DNA of 64,000 bases from Oxalobacteraceae bacterium OTU3CAMAD1 (GCA_024123915.1 CP099650.1:2294001-2358000); one strand, 5' to 3'; positions 1 to 9,053 are shown, counted from the first letter of the stretch. The notes: generated by a model from the sequence alone, not told the origin. Program-made: numbers and translations.

Positions 1-2642
1 TCGGCGACCAGGCCCTGCGGCTTGAATTTGCCGCCCGGACTCTCGACCAGCAGCCGTCCCACCGGCGTCGCGGCGGTGGCGGCCGCCAGCTCCAAGGTAA
101 TGGCGCGGCTTTTCGGATCGTAGGTCGCGGTGTCGATCTTGCCCGCTTCCAAAGTGATCCACGCGCGCGCTGGCGCCACGAACAGGCGCGTGCGCGCGCT
201 GTCCTTGGGCGTGATCTGGACTACGCCATTATTAGCCACTTTCATGTTGCCGCCGAAGCTGAGCCAGCCGAAGGTCGGGTCTTTGAGCACATAGGTGGCG
301 GTCGCGTAGGCGTGGCCGTAGAAGCCCATGCCATAGTCGCCGCTGTAGGCGTCCCAGCGCATCATGTCGGGCCAGGCGTGGAAGGCGGCCGACGAGAAAC
401 CGTCGCGGTCGATGTTGGTGATGCCGCCCAGCAGGCCGCCGTAGGCCACGCGCAGCAGGTGCAGGTCTGACGGATTGGCGCGGTAGGCATCGAACAGCGG
501 TACCGCGTTCAAGGTCGAGCCGTAGTGGTGGATCTGGCGCTCGATGCGCGCGGTCTTGCCGCCATACAGGAAGTCCCAGTAGCGGCGGGCGTTGCCGTTG
601 TAGCCCCAGCTCGGCATCGCCGGGTCATAGCCCAGGATCACTTCGCGCGTGATGTCGGCCTGCTTGGTGTAGCCGAAGTGGCGCATCCACGCATAGACCT
701 CGGCCTGGCCGGTCGAGTCCCACGCCATCTCGCTGCCGAACGGGTAGGCCAGGGTGCGCCAGTGGTCGGCGCGCCGCTTCATCATGCTTTCCATGTCGGC
801 CGCCTCGGCCGTCATGCCCTCGCGCTTCAGGTCCTTCAGGATATCGAGGAAGACGTCGCCCTCCATCAGGCCGAACTGCGCGTACTCGGGCGCGTCGCGC
901 ACCATCGCCACCGTGGTCTGGTAGGCGCGCTGCAAGTACCAGCGCCAGTCGTGCGCGGCGACCAGGCCCACGTGGTTGCGCGCCAGCCGGTACAGCACCC
1001 AGTGGCCGATGGCCACGTGCGGATAGTTGTATGCACGGCCGAGGTCGTCCGCGTCCTTCTTCGGCCACGAGGCCCAGGTGCCCCAGTTGGCTTTCTGGTT
1101 GTAGTAGCTGGGGAAAGCTTTCGGGTCGTAATAGAACAGGCTCTTGCGCACGGCGCCGGCCTGCGGGCCGTCGGCCACCTGCAACTTGCCGACCACCGTT
1201 TCGTTGACCAGCCGTTCCAGCTTGGCCACCTCGGCCGCGTCCGGGTTGTCGAGCTGCTTGCTCATGGCCGCTACCCAGCTGCCGCCGCCGCCTTCGTCGC
1301 TCATGCCGGAGATCCACACGCGCGGGTCGTCGGTGACGATGCGCTTGGCGTCGCGGTCGTAGGTGAGGATGGCCGGCCCGCGCTTGAACGGGTCTTTCTT
1401 GTCGTCGAACCATTGCTGCGTGGTGGAGAACTTGCCGAGGTCGGCTACCGTTTGCTCCAGCGGCTTGGTGACGAAATAGCTGACCGTTTGCACGCTGCCG
1501 TCGGCGTAGGCGATCGACAGGCGCGCCGGCCCCCAGCCGTTGCCGCGCACCGTGTAGCGCGCCCAGCCTTTGGCGGTGGACTTGTCCGGCGTGACCGCCA
1601 GCGCGTTCTCGGGCGAGCTGGTGATGCCGACCACTTTCTGCGGGCTCTTGAGGAACAAGGTTGCCTCCAGATCGGTCGGCACCACGTAGCCCGGGATGCC
1701 GACGGCGACCGGCCGCTTTTGCGCGATCAGCGCGGCTTCGATGGCGCGGATCGACGGCGCCGTGGCGAAGCGCACGCCGATGTCGCGCCGCGCGCCTGCT
1801 TCCAGCATGATGCTGGTCGGCGTGTTCCACTGTTCGCCGGCATTCTTCCATTCGTTCTCGGCATAGGCCTTGCTGGCGACGGTCCAGTCGTAGAAGCCTT
1901 CCGAGGTTTGCGCGCGCGGGCTGCGGTCGGTCAGCGGACGCCACGCCTCCAGCGGCGTGCGCCCGTCCGGCGTGACGATCAGCGCCGGGCCCTGGCCGTT
2001 CAGGCGCGTCACCTGCACATAGCCGGCGTCGCGGCCTATATAAGGGTCGGCGAAACTGGCGCTGGCGTGGGCCTGCTCCAGCGTGCGGTCGGTGATAATG
2101 TTGTCGAACACCATGGGCATGCCGAGGCCGCCAATTTCCACGGGCGCGTTGGAGTTGTTAATCAGCGTGAACCGCAGCACCAGCGCGCCGCCCTCGTTGA
2201 GCCAGCGCCGTTCCACCGTCAGCGGCAGGTCCTTGCCCAGCGTGGCCGTGATGTCGGCCGCCGCCAGGACCTTGCCGCCAGCCGTCAGCGGTTTGATCGG
2301 CTGCCGCGCGGCGGACGACGAATATTCCTGCCAGGCCCCGGCGACACCGCTGCGCAGGCGCAGATTGAGGTCGCCGATGTGGGCGTAGCCGTCGTACTGG
2401 CGCTCGGCCTCCCTCGGGCCCGGTGTGAAGTCGAAACTCGGATCGGCGACCGGATCGAGCCGCGCCAAAGTCTGGGTGTCCGTGCGCAGGGCCAGCAGGA
2501 ACTTTTTGGTGCTGTAGGCCTTGGTGGCGACGTCGGGATGGCTGGGTTTGGCGGCGGTGGCGGCGGGCGCCTCGGCGGCGAAGGGCGACGCCGCAATAAA
2601 GAAGGAAAACAGCAAAGGGGACAACGCACGGGTAGGTGGCAT
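1..2642 (-). CDS. Secreted DUF5695-like protein, 3' end outside window
   Basis: A continuous reverse-strand frame runs from ATG at 2642-2640 off the window edge, giving at least 880 residues with no stop. The N-terminus (MPPTRALSPLLFSFFIAASP) is a signal peptide, with probable cleavage after FAA near residue 23, so the product is exported. The rest is soluble, with beta-rich sequence in the first ~450 residues and aromatic helical sequence after that (for example WYLQRAYQTTVAMV and GHWVLYRLARNHVG), as in carbohydrate-active proteins with a beta-sandwich and an alpha/alpha barrel. From memory it resembles the DUF5695 family; no catalytic residues can be assigned. It is divergent from rpsF. Secretion is well supported; polysaccharide processing is a guess. 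Confidence 0.82.
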   Translation of the reverse strand, partial: MPPTRALSPLLFSFFIAASPFAAEAPAATAAKPSHPDVATKAYSTKKFLLALRTDTQTLARLDPVADPSFDFTPGPREAERQYDGYAHIGDLNLRLRSGVAGAWQEYSSSAARQPIKPLTAGGKVLAAADITATLGKDLPLTVERRWLNEGGALVLRFTLINNSNAPVEIGGLGMPMVFDNIITDRTLEQAHASASFADPYIGRDAGYVQVTRLNGQGPALIVTPDGRTPLEAWRPLTDRSPRAQTSEGFYDWTVASKAYAENEWKNAGEQWNTPTSIMLEAGARRDIGVRFATAPSIRAIEAALIAQKRPVAVGIPGYVVPTDLEATLFLKSPQKVVGITSSPENALAVTPDKSTAKGWARYTVRGNGWGPARLSIAYADGSVQTVSYFVTKPLEQTVADLGKFSTTQQWFDDKKDPFKRGPAILTYDRDAKRIVTDDPRVWISGMSDEGGGGSWVAAMSKQLDNPDAAEVAKLERLVNETVVGKLQVADGPQAGAVRKSLFYYDPKAFPSYYNQKANWGTWASWPKKDADDLGRAYNYPHVAIGHWVLYRLARNHVGLVAAHDWRWYLQRAYQTTVAMVRDAPEYAQFGLMEGDVFLDILKDLKREGMTAEAADMESMMKRRADHWRTLAYPFGSEMAWDSTGQAEVYAWMRHFGYTKQADITREVILGYDPAMPSWGYNGNARRYWDFLYGGKTARIERQIHHYGSTLNAVPLFDAYRANPSDLHLLRVAYGGLLGGITNIDRDGFSSAAFHAWPDMMRWDAYSGDYGMGFYGHAYATATYVLKDPTFGWLSFGGNMKVANNGVVQITPKDSARTRLFVAPARAWITLEAGKIDTATYDPKSRAITLELAAATAATPVGRLLVESPGGKFKPQGLVA

Positions 2643-2802
2643 ATCGGAATCCTGTTGGTTTTGCAAGATGTTAGCACTGTCGCGGGGCCGGGAAGGGGTA
2701 GATTTCCGCGCAAAAAGCTGATATAGTCGCGGGCTTACCTCTTCCCACACCTGTCTTGACGCCAGGGTGGGCTATATTTTCACAGTCCTTAAGGGAGTTT
2801 GC

Positions 2803-3195
2803 ATGCGTCACTATGAAATAGTATTTATCGTCCATCCGGACCAGAGCGAGCAAGTGCCCGCCATGATCGAACGTTACAAAACCACCGTAACGACCCGCGG
2901 CGGCGCCGTGCACCGTGTTGAAGATTGGGGCCGTCGTCAGATGGCTTACTCGATCCAGAAACTGGCTAAAGCACACTACATCTGCCTGAACATCGAATGC
3001 GACAACGAGACCCTGGTCGAGCTGGAAACCGCCTTCAAATTCAATGATGCCGTGCTGCGTCACCTGACCGTCAAGATGAAGAAAGCGGAAACCGCTCCTT
3101 CGCCGATGATGAAGTCGGTACAACGTGAAGATGCAGCGAAATCGCATCGCACCGAAGCCCCAGCAGCCCCTGTTGCCGCCGCTCCTGCGGCCTAA
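2803..3195 (+). CDS. rpsF: 30S ribosomal protein S6
   Basis: A 130-residue protein beginning [17 protein letters not shown], the typical S6 N-terminus. The core ([16 protein letters not shown]) matches the S6 ferredoxin-like fold that binds 16S rRNA in the platform of the small subunit with S18. The tail from about residue 105 is an Ala/Pro-rich extension common in betaproteobacterial S6. The ATG at 2803 is preceded by AAGGGAG at 2791-2797; an in-frame upstream start at 2767 lacks such a site and adds non-conserved residues. It is the first gene of the rpsF-priB-rpsR-rplI operon, and a TATAGT at 2722-2727 is a candidate -10 element. Confidence 0.97.
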   Translation: MRHYEIVFIVHPDQSEQVPAMIERYKTTVTTRGGAVHRVEDWGRRQMAYSIQKLAKAHYICLNIECDNETLVELETAFKFNDAVLRHLTVKMKKAETAPSPMMKSVQREDAAKSHRTEAPAAPVAAAPAA

Positions 3196-3225
3196 TTGTT
3201 GCAAAACCGAGCTGACACAGCTCCA

Positions 3226-3531
3226 GTGAATCAAAGCCAATTCATTGCCTTGATCGCCGAACGGGACGCCTTGCGCTATACCCCGGCCGGCATGCCGATC
3301 GTGAACGCTGTACTCCAGCACCGGTCGCAGCAGATGGAGGCGGGCATCGCCCGGTTGAGCGAGTTTGAGATTTCCGCGGTTGCCGCGGGCGAGATCTCGG
3401 GCCGCTTCAGCCAGGCGCCACTGGGCGGGGTGTACCAGTTCACCGGTTTTATCAACAAGAAGACACGCAACAGCAAAAGCCTGGTGTTTCACATCATTGA
3501 TTTTAGTGCTGTCCCAGACAGCTCAATTTAG
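3226..3531 (+). CDS. priB: Primosomal replication protein N (PriB)
   Basis: A 101-residue OB-fold single-stranded-DNA-binding protein, between rpsF and rpsR as in most beta- and gammaproteobacteria. PriB acts with PriA and DnaT to reload DnaB after fork collapse; dnaB itself lies 940 bases downstream. The sequence ERDALRYTPAGMPIVNAVLQ is the first OB-fold strand pair and VYQFTGFINKK the later core. The GTG at 3226 (MNQSQFIALIAERDAL) matches the usual family N-terminus. A TTG at 3196, directly after the rpsF stop, would add ten residues that do not look conserved. Confidence 0.92.
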   Translation: MNQSQFIALIAERDALRYTPAGMPIVNAVLQHRSQQMEAGIARLSEFEISAVAAGEISGRFSQAPLGGVYQFTGFINKKTRNSKSLVFHIIDFSAVPDSSI

Positions 3532-3546
3532 ATACAGGAGCCTCAA

Positions 3547-3837
3547 ATGGCATTCGGTAAAAAGTTCGACAAAAACAAGCTCAAGCTTAAAGAAAAGCGC
3601 AAGCAACAAAATCCACTGTTCAAGCGTAAGAAGTTCTGCCGCTTCACCGCAGCAAACGTTGAACAAGTCGATTACAAAGACGTTGATACCCTGAAGGACT
3701 TCGTCCAGGAAAACGGCAAGATCATGCCAGCACGTCTGACCGGCACCAAGGCGCACTACCAGCGTCAAGTTGACACCGCCATCAAACGCGCCCGCTACCT
3801 CGCGCTGCTGCCTTACACCGATCTGCACCACGCTTAA
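3547..3837 (+). CDS. rpsR: 30S ribosomal protein S18
   Basis: A 96-residue very basic protein. The C-terminal two-thirds ([20 protein letters not shown] and [16 protein letters not shown] helices ending in residues near 95) is the S18 fold that pairs with S6 on the small subunit. The N-terminal 25 residues are an extremely Lys-rich extension ([15 protein letters not shown]), longer than in E. coli (75 residues) and usual in Burkholderiales. The ATG at 3547 follows ACAGGAG at 3534-3540. Codon use is less GC-rich than the surroundings, as expected for a highly expressed ribosomal gene. Confidence 0.97.
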   Translation: MAFGKKFDKNKLKLKEKRKQQNPLFKRKKFCRFTAANVEQVDYKDVDTLKDFVQENGKIMPARLTGTKAHYQRQVDTAIKRARYLALLPYTDLHHA

Positions 3838-3865
3838 TTGCGTAGTCTAATCCTGGAGAAAAACT

Positions 3866-4318
3866 ATGCAAATCATTCTGTTAGAAAAAGTCGTCAACCT
3901 GGGCAACCTGGGTGAAGTCGTTAAAGTTAAAGACGGTTACGCACGTAACTTCCTGATTCCGCAAAAAATGGCCCGTCGCGCTACCGCGTCGGCTGTTGCT
4001 GAATTCGAAGTCAAGCGCGCCGAACTGGAAAAAGCTGCTGCCGCTAAACTGGCCGCCGCTCAAGCCCAAGGCGAGAAACTGAACGGCATGACCGTGAACG
4101 TTTCGCAAAAAGCTGGTGTCGACGGCCGTCTGTTCGGTTCGGTCACCAACTTCGACATCGCTGAAGCGCTGACCAAAGCTGGTTTCGCTGTAGAAAAAGC
4201 TGCTGTGCGCATGCCTACCGGTCCTCTGAAGACCGTTGGCGAGCACCCAGTGAGCGTTGCTCTGCACACCGACGTCGTGGTCGAAGTGACCGTTGCCGTC
4301 GTGGGCGAAGCAGCCTAA
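3866..4318 (+). CDS. rplI: 50S ribosomal protein L9
   Basis: A 150-residue L9 starting [20 protein letters not shown], the invariant N-terminal domain that contacts 23S rRNA. A central helix of Lys/Ala/Glu (about residues 45-75) joins it to the C-terminal domain (residues 80-150, [16 protein letters not shown]). Length equals the family norm. It is the last gene of the operon, with TGGAGA a few bases before its ATG and a strong intrinsic terminator at 4384-4412. Confidence 0.98.
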   Translation: MQIILLEKVVNLGNLGEVVKVKDGYARNFLIPQKMARRATASAVAEFEVKRAELEKAAAAKLAAAQAQGEKLNGMTVNVSQKAGVDGRLFGSVTNFDIAEALTKAGFAVEKAAVRMPTGPLKTVGEHPVSVALHTDVVVEVTVAVVGEAA

Positions 4319-4383
4319 ATTACTTGCGCGGGCAGCAATGCCCGTTGTGTTGCTAATAACGCTTGCGATATTGGTAATAGTTG

Positions 4384-4412
4384 AAAAAAGCCGGGCTTGC
4401 CCGGCTTTTTTC
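4384..4412 (+). terminator. Intrinsic terminator after rplI
   Basis: The hairpin GCCGGG-CTTG-CCCGGC (4390-4405) is preceded by a run of six A and followed by seven T. It ends the rpsF-rplI operon 66 bases after the rplI stop and insulates dnaB. Confidence 0.9.
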
Positions 4413-4437
4413 TCGCCAATTTTTTCGTAGTAACGCC

Positions 4438-4464
4438 TTGGCTGCCGCCCTAAGCGGGTATAAT
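4438..4464 (+). promoter_or_regulatory. Probable sigma-70 promoter of dnaB
   Basis: TTGGCT at 4438-4443 and a perfect TATAAT at 4459-4464 are separated by 15 bases (16 if read as CTTGGC). The -10 ends 7 bases before the dnaB ATG, so the mRNA would be nearly or fully leaderless. Confidence 0.6.
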
Positions 4465-4471
4465 TCGCGCC

Positions 4472-5857
4472 ATGAACACCCCCTCCGATCCGCAACTCGA
4501 TTCACTCCGCGTCCCGCCGCATTCCATCGAAGCAGAACAGTCCGTCATTGGCGGCCTGCTGCGCGATAACCAGGCGTTCGACCGTATCGCGGACATGATG
4601 CATTCGGAGGACTTCTACCGCTATGACCACCGCATCATCTTCGAACAGATCGTCAAGATGATCAACGGCTCCAAGCCGGCCGACGTTATCACGGTGTTCG
4701 AAACCCTGACGCAGATGGGCAAGGCCGAGGACGTCGGCGGCCTGGCCTACCTGAACGCGATGGCGCAGAACACGCCGTCGGCGGCCAATATCCGCCGCTA
4801 CGCCGAGATCGTGCGCGACCGTTCCATCCTGCGCCAGCTGATCACCGTGGCCGACGAGATTTCCGGCCAGGCGTTCACGCCCCAGGGCAAGGAAGTCAAG
4901 CAGATGCTCGACGAGGCCGAATCGAAGATCTTCGCCATCGCCGAACAGGGCGCCCGTGGCGCCGCCGGCTGGCTGCCGGTGCAGCCGCTGCTGACCCAGG
5001 TGGTCGAGCGCATCGATGAATTATATTCACGTGACAACCAGTCCGAGATCACCGGCGTGCCGACCGGCTGGATCGACCTCGACCGTATGACCTCGGGCCT
5101 GCAGCCGGGCGACATGGTGGTCGTCGCCGGCCGCCCGTCGATGGGCAAGACCGCGTTCTCGATGAACATCGCCGAGAACGTGGCCGTCGAGGAGGGCCTG
5201 CCGGTGGCCGTGTTCTCGATGGAGATGGGCGGCGTGCAGCTGGCCATGCGTATGCTCGGTTCCGTCGGCCAGCTCGACCAGCACCGCCTGCGTACCGGCA
5301 AGCTGAACGACGAGGATTGGCCGCGCCTGACGCACGCCATCCAGAAAATGAACGACGCCCAGGTCTACATCGACGAGACGCCGGCATTGAACCCGATCGA
5401 GATGCGCGCCCGCGCGCGGCGCCTGTCGCGCCAGTGCGGCAAGCTCGGCCTGATCGTGGTCGACTACCTGCAACTGATGACCGGCTCGACCCAGGGCGAC
5501 AACCGCGCCTCCGAGATCTCGGAGATCTCGCGCTCGCTCAAGGGCCTGGCCAAGGAACTGCAGTGCCCGGTGATCGCGCTGTCGCAGCTGAACCGCTCGC
5601 TGGAGCAACGCCCCAACAAACGTCCCGTCATGTCCGACCTGCGCGAATCCGGCGCTATCGAGCAGGATGCGGACGTCATCATCTTCCTGTATCGCGACGA
5701 GGTCTACAACCCCGACTCGCCCGATAAGGGAACGGCCGAGATCATCATCGGTAAGCAGCGTAACGGCCCGATCGGCTCGGTGCGCCTGACCTGGATCGGC
5801 CAATACACCAAGTTCGGCAATTACGCCGGTAACCTGGCGCTGTACCAAGGCGACTAA
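4472..5857 (+). CDS. dnaB: Replicative DNA helicase DnaB
   Basis: A 461-residue hexameric 5'-3' helicase of the replication fork. The N-terminal collar domain (residues 15-120, PPHSIEAEQSVIGGLL) precedes the RecA-like helicase domain. The Walker A motif GRPSMGKT lies near residue 223, Walker B-type LIVVDYLQLM near 330, and the DNA-binding loop region LKGLAKELQCPVIALSQLNR near 350-370, followed by LRESGAIEQDADVI. Length matches the family and no intein is present. The ATG at 4472 (MNTPSDPQLDSLRVPPHS) is the only start leaving room for the -10 at 4459-4464. Confidence 0.97.
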   Translation: MNTPSDPQLDSLRVPPHSIEAEQSVIGGLLRDNQAFDRIADMMHSEDFYRYDHRIIFEQIVKMINGSKPADVITVFETLTQMGKAEDVGGLAYLNAMAQNTPSAANIRRYAEIVRDRSILRQLITVADEISGQAFTPQGKEVKQMLDEAESKIFAIAEQGARGAAGWLPVQPLLTQVVERIDELYSRDNQSEITGVPTGWIDLDRMTSGLQPGDMVVVAGRPSMGKTAFSMNIAENVAVEEGLPVAVFSMEMGGVQLAMRMLGSVGQLDQHRLRTGKLNDEDWPRLTHAIQKMNDAQVYIDETPALNPIEMRARARRLSRQCGKLGLIVVDYLQLMTGSTQGDNRASEISEISRSLKGLAKELQCPVIALSQLNRSLEQRPNKRPVMSDLRESGAIEQDADVIIFLYRDEVYNPDSPDKGTAEIIIGKQRNGPIGSVRLTWIGQYTKFGNYAGNLALYQGD

Positions 5858-5973
5858 CACCGGCAACACCACTGGGTCCGCCACAGCAAACAGGGCGAAC
5901 CCTTTCTGACGCCGCCGGCCCGTGCCGGAGGGCGGTCTGTAGCAGTAATCACGACTATGAAACGGAGAAAGAC

Positions 5974-6600
5974 ATGTTTGGACGCTTGATGCCCACCGAG
6001 GGCAAATTTTTTGACCTGTTCAATCAACACGCCGACCTGTGCGTCAAAGGTGCAAAAGAGATGCTGGGGTTGATGTCCAACTTCGACGACCTGGAAAACC
6101 GCGTGCACGCCATCGAGAGCATCGAGAAACAGGCCGACAAGATCACCTACGCCACCGTCGACCTGCTGCACAAGACCTTCATCACGCCGATCGACCGCGA
6201 CGACATCCACAAGCTCATCACGCGCCAGGACGACATCCTCGACCTGCTCGAGGACGCCGCCCAGACCGTCTCGCTGTACGACCTGCACTCGGTCACGCCG
6301 GAAGCCAAGCGCCTGGCCGAGCTGGTGCTGGCCTGCACCGAGAAGGTCAAGGAAGCCGTCTCGCTGCTGCACAACATGGACAACTCGCGCCAGATCGTCG
6401 CCATCTGCGAAGAGATCGACCGCCTGGAGTCGGACGCCGACCACGTGATGCGCGCCGCCATGTCCAAGCTGTTCCGCGACGAACCGGACGTGCGCAACCT
6501 GATCAAGATGAAGGCCATCTATGAGATCCTGGAAACCGTCACCGACCGTTGCGAGGATGTGGCCAACATCATCGAAGGCATCATCGTCGAAAACGCATAA
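5974..6600 (+). CDS. DUF47/PhoU-like phosphate transport accessory protein
   Basis: A 208-residue all-helical protein of the DUF47 (TIGR00153, PhoU-like) family. These are regularly encoded just upstream of a Pit-type phosphate permease and are thought to control it. Characteristic stretches are FFDLFNQHADLCVKGAKEML at the start and DREDIHKL/FRDEPD-type helix segments (here PIDRDDIHKLITRQDDILD) with metal-ligand-like acidic residues. The ATG at 5974 has CGGAGAAAG 5 bases upstream. The permease starts 18 bases after its stop, so the two are almost certainly co-transcribed. Confidence 0.93.
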   Translation: MFGRLMPTEGKFFDLFNQHADLCVKGAKEMLGLMSNFDDLENRVHAIESIEKQADKITYATVDLLHKTFITPIDRDDIHKLITRQDDILDLLEDAAQTVSLYDLHSVTPEAKRLAELVLACTEKVKEAVSLLHNMDNSRQIVAICEEIDRLESDADHVMRAAMSKLFRDEPDVRNLIKMKAIYEILETVTDRCEDVANIIEGIIVENA

Positions 6601-6618
6601 TTACAAAAAGAACAGTCC

Positions 6619-7632
6619 ATGAATACCATCCAAATGAGCATCTATGTGCTGGGCATCCTGATCGCCCTGGCCTTGGTGTTTGACTTCATGAACGGCTTCC
6701 ATGACGCCGCCAACGCGATCGCCACCGTCGTCTCGACCGGTGTGCTGAAGCCGCAAACGGCGGTGGCCATGGCCGCGTTCTTCAATTTCGTCGCCATTTT
6801 CGTGTTCCACCAGCTCACGGTGGCCGCCACCGTCGGCAAGGGCACCATCGATCCCAATGTGGTGGACCAGTACGTGATCTTCGGCGCGCTGGTCGGCGCC
6901 ATCGTCTGGAACGTCGTCACGTGGTATTACGGCATTCCATCGTCGTCGTCGCACGCGCTGATCGGCGGCCTGGTCGGCGCAGCGGTGGCCAAGAGCGGCA
7001 CCGGCGCGCTGATCTCTGCCGGCCTGATCAAGACCGTGGCCTTCATCGTGCTGTCGCCGCTGCTCGGCTTCATCTTCGGTTCGCTGATGATGTTGCTCGT
7101 GTCGTGGGTGTTCGTGCGCTCGACGCCGCGCCGGGTCGACAAATGGTTCCGCCGCCTGCAACTGGTATCGGCCGCCTCGTACAGCCTCGGCCACGGCGGC
7201 AACGACGCGCAAAAGACCATCGGCATCATCTGGATGCTGCTGATCGCCGCCGGCTACTCGCAGGCCGGCGACGCCGAGCCGCCGCTGTGGGTCATCGTCT
7301 CGTGCTACACGGCGATCTCGTTCGGCACCCTGTTCGGCGGCTGGCGCATCGTCAAGACCATGGGCCAGAAGATCACCAAGCTCAAACCGGTGGGCGGCTT
7401 CTGCGCCGAGACCGGCGGCGCGATCACCCTGTTCACCGCGACGGCCCTCGGCGTGCCGGTGTCGACCACGCACACCATCACCGGCGCCATCGTCGGCGTG
7501 GGTTCGGCGCAGAAGATGTCGGCGGTGCGTTGGGGTGTGGCCGGCAACATCGTCTGGGCGTGGATCTTCACGATCCCGGCGTCGGCCTTCGTCGCCGCGA
7601 TCGCCTGGTGGGTGGGGCAGCACATCATGTAA
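6619..7632 (+). CDS. pit: Inorganic phosphate transporter, Pit family
   Basis: A 337-residue polytopic inner-membrane protein of the PiT family (PF01384), which imports metal-phosphate complexes with protons. Both family signatures are visible: DFMNGFHDAANAIATVVSTG near residue 20 and the second copy GHGGNDAQKTIGIIW near residue 192. A third conserved segment, GVPVSTTHTITGAIVGVG, follows near residue 280. It is much shorter than E. coli PitA (499 residues), as expected for the short bacterial PiT subgroup. It is paired with the DUF47 regulator and closed by a terminator 5 bases after the stop. Confidence 0.95.
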   Translation: MNTIQMSIYVLGILIALALVFDFMNGFHDAANAIATVVSTGVLKPQTAVAMAAFFNFVAIFVFHQLTVAATVGKGTIDPNVVDQYVIFGALVGAIVWNVVTWYYGIPSSSSHALIGGLVGAAVAKSGTGALISAGLIKTVAFIVLSPLLGFIFGSLMMLLVSWVFVRSTPRRVDKWFRRLQLVSAASYSLGHGGNDAQKTIGIIWMLLIAAGYSQAGDAEPPLWVIVSCYTAISFGTLFGGWRIVKTMGQKITKLKPVGGFCAETGGAITLFTATALGVPVSTTHTITGAIVGVGSAQKMSAVRWGVAGNIVWAWIFTIPASAFVAAIAWWVGQHIM

Positions 7633-7636
7633 CACG

Positions 7637-7661
7637 AAAGGGAGCCGAGGCTCCCTTTTTT
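7637..7661 (+). terminator. Intrinsic terminator after pit
   Basis: The hairpin GGGAGCC-GA-GGCTCCC (7640-7655) is flanked by AAA and followed by TTTTTT. The U-tract reaches the stop of the convergent gene at 7660, so it separates the phosphate operon from the reverse-strand pair. Confidence 0.9.
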
Positions 7662-8154
7662 ATTGGGCGCGGGAGCGGGGCGGCTGCGCCGTCGTGGTCG
7701 ACGATGCGTCGCCCGTGGCAGGACGGATGCGGAGCTCGTCGCCGACCCGTTGAATGTCGAGATCGATATCGGCGCGGCCGTAGGCGATTTCAGGCGGGAT
7801 GAAGATCGCTTGGGAATTTCCGCTTCGGAAGGCCTTGGTGGTATGGCGGCGCAAGCGCCACAAGTTGGCGTCGCCACTTGGCATGGGCACTGGATAATGG
7901 GATTGAGGAGGCAGTCCGACTTTTTCGTAAGCCTGCCGCACGCGTTCTTGTTGTTCAGCTTCCGGCAAGTCCGGTGGTAATTCGACGGTGGCTTTTTTGC
8001 CGTCTTTCGACTTCAAGACAAAGGTGTAGTCATCCTCCGGTCTACGAGGGAAGAAACGACGAATGGCCAACGCGAGAGTGATGGCAATCGCCATGGAACC
8101 TAGCATCCAGGAGAAAATCAGGAGCAGCCCATCGATAACCGAATCCCAGTTCAT
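7660..8154 (-). CDS. Membrane protein with C-terminal AbrB/VapB-like domain
   Basis: A 164-residue protein. Residues 8-30 (GLLLIFSWMLGSMAIAITLA) form one membrane segment. A charged middle domain follows (YTFVLKSKDGKKATVELPPD, then a helix with EAEQQERVRQAYEKV). The last ~55 residues read TTKAFRSGNSQAIFIPPE...DELRIRP, which closely matches the SpoVT/AbrB swapped-hairpin fold of VapB-type antitoxins (consensus KVFKSGNSQAVRIP). The DNA-binding-like domain would therefore be tethered to the inner membrane. The ATG at 8154 overlaps the stop of the upstream gene (ATGA, 8151-8154), so translation is coupled. No toxin gene is adjacent. I cannot assign a function. Confidence 0.82.
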   Translation of the reverse strand: MNWDSVIDGLLLIFSWMLGSMAIAITLALAIRRFFPRRPEDDYTFVLKSKDGKKATVELPPDLPEAEQQERVRQAYEKVGLPPQSHYPVPMPSGDANLWRLRRHTTKAFRSGNSQAIFIPPEIAYGRADIDLDIQRVGDELRIRPATGDASSTTTAQPPRSRAQ

Positions 8155-8561
8155 TTCCTGCCTCCTCGCGCAAAATCCACAAGAACCGCGATGCCCCAAA
8201 GTATAGCGCCGATAAGAATAGCGGTCCGTCCGCCATCGACATTTGCGAAAAAAAGACCGCCATCCGTAAGGCTTAAATACAGGCTGATCGCCCAGGCGGA
8301 AAAGCCTAGCCAAACCGTTACGTTGATCCATTGCGCCCACTGATCTTCGCTGCGATCAAAGGATATGCGTTTGGAGCAACTCGCAGCGCGTTGATGCAAT
8401 TCGCGTGCTCGCGTGAGCGGCAGTAACATGCCCAGCGACGCTGCGCCGACCGTCGGGCCAATAAAGGCGGCGGGGGCGGGATCGTTTAAGCTGCTGCGCA
8501 TGAGAAATTCAAAAATAGCCATTATCCAAGGAAATACCCACGTGAGGATTCGGAGTTCCAT
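8151..8561 (-). CDS. Hypothetical four-helix membrane protein
   Basis: A 136-residue hydrophobic protein with about four membrane segments: ILTWVFPWIMAIFEFLM (residues 4-22), GPTVGAASLGMLLPL (34-50), INVTVWLGFSAWAISLYL (77-97) and AILIGAILWGIAVLVDFA (112-130). A soluble charged loop (residues 52-76) contains one Cys. I do not recognise the family. The ATG at 8561 was chosen over an upstream ATG at 8642 because the latter adds 27 polar residues and runs into the region facing the divergent gene at 8664. Its stop overlaps the start of the AbrB-like gene, so the two form a translationally coupled pair. Confidence 0.68.
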   Translation of the reverse strand: MELRILTWVFPWIMAIFEFLMRSSLNDPAPAAFIGPTVGAASLGMLLPLTRARELHQRAASCSKRISFDRSEDQWAQWINVTVWLGFSAWAISLYLSLTDGGLFFANVDGGRTAILIGAILWGIAVLVDFARGGRK

Positions 8562-8663
8562 GCTAGTTATGCCGGGGTCGAGGTTTCCAAATGTAGACCC
8601 TAATCCCGGGCTGTGAGTTGATCTGCATTGCGGTAAAATCAATAACTTCGTGATGGGCTAAGC

Positions 8664-9053
8664 ATGCAAAAGATTGATTTCACAGCGCTGGCGCAATTGG
8701 CGCAGGCGTCCGCCGCAGTAGGCGTTCCGTGTAGCTGCAACCAGGCATCGCTGGCGGCTTGGCAGGCGTTGCCGATGACGTTGGAACTGGATCGGTTCGA
8801 GGACGTCGGCACGCTGATGGACGATCCGTATGACGAACCGACGTTCGTCGAATTCCATCCGAACGATACGCGCTACGAGAGCGAGGACGCACCGATCGCG
8901 CCGCGCTACTACCCGTACAACCGCTGCACGGTGTCGCGCTGCATGAATTGCGGACGCAACTATCTTCGCTACAACGAGGCCGGCGGCTATTTCACCGAGC
9001 TGCGCATCCGGGCCCTGCAGCCTGACTTCTTGGTGGACGCGGCGTTGTCGTAA
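8664..9053 (+). CDS. Conserved hypothetical protein with Cys clusters
   Basis: A 129-residue acidic soluble protein. It carries CSC near residue 25 and CTVSRCMNCG near residue 91, a spacing that could form a zinc site. The aromatic segment RYYPYNRCTVSRC and the end NYLRYNEAGGYFTELRIRAL look like a small beta domain of the zinc-ribbon type. I recognise no named family. It is followed immediately by a REP-like repeat that begins on its stop codon, and ycaO converges from the other side. Confidence 0.75.
   Translation: MQKIDFTALAQLAQASAAVGVPCSCNQASLAAWQALPMTLELDRFEDVGTLMDDPYDEPTFVEFHPNDTRYESEDAPIAPRYYPYNRCTVSRCMNCGRNYLRYNEAGGYFTELRIRALQPDFLVDAALS

Noticed and set aside
525..2726. Long forward-strand open frame (733 codons)
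   Set aside because: Antisense to the DUF5695-like gene; the translation is Arg/Val/His-rich and without recognisable domains, typical of the opposite strand of high-GC coding sequence.
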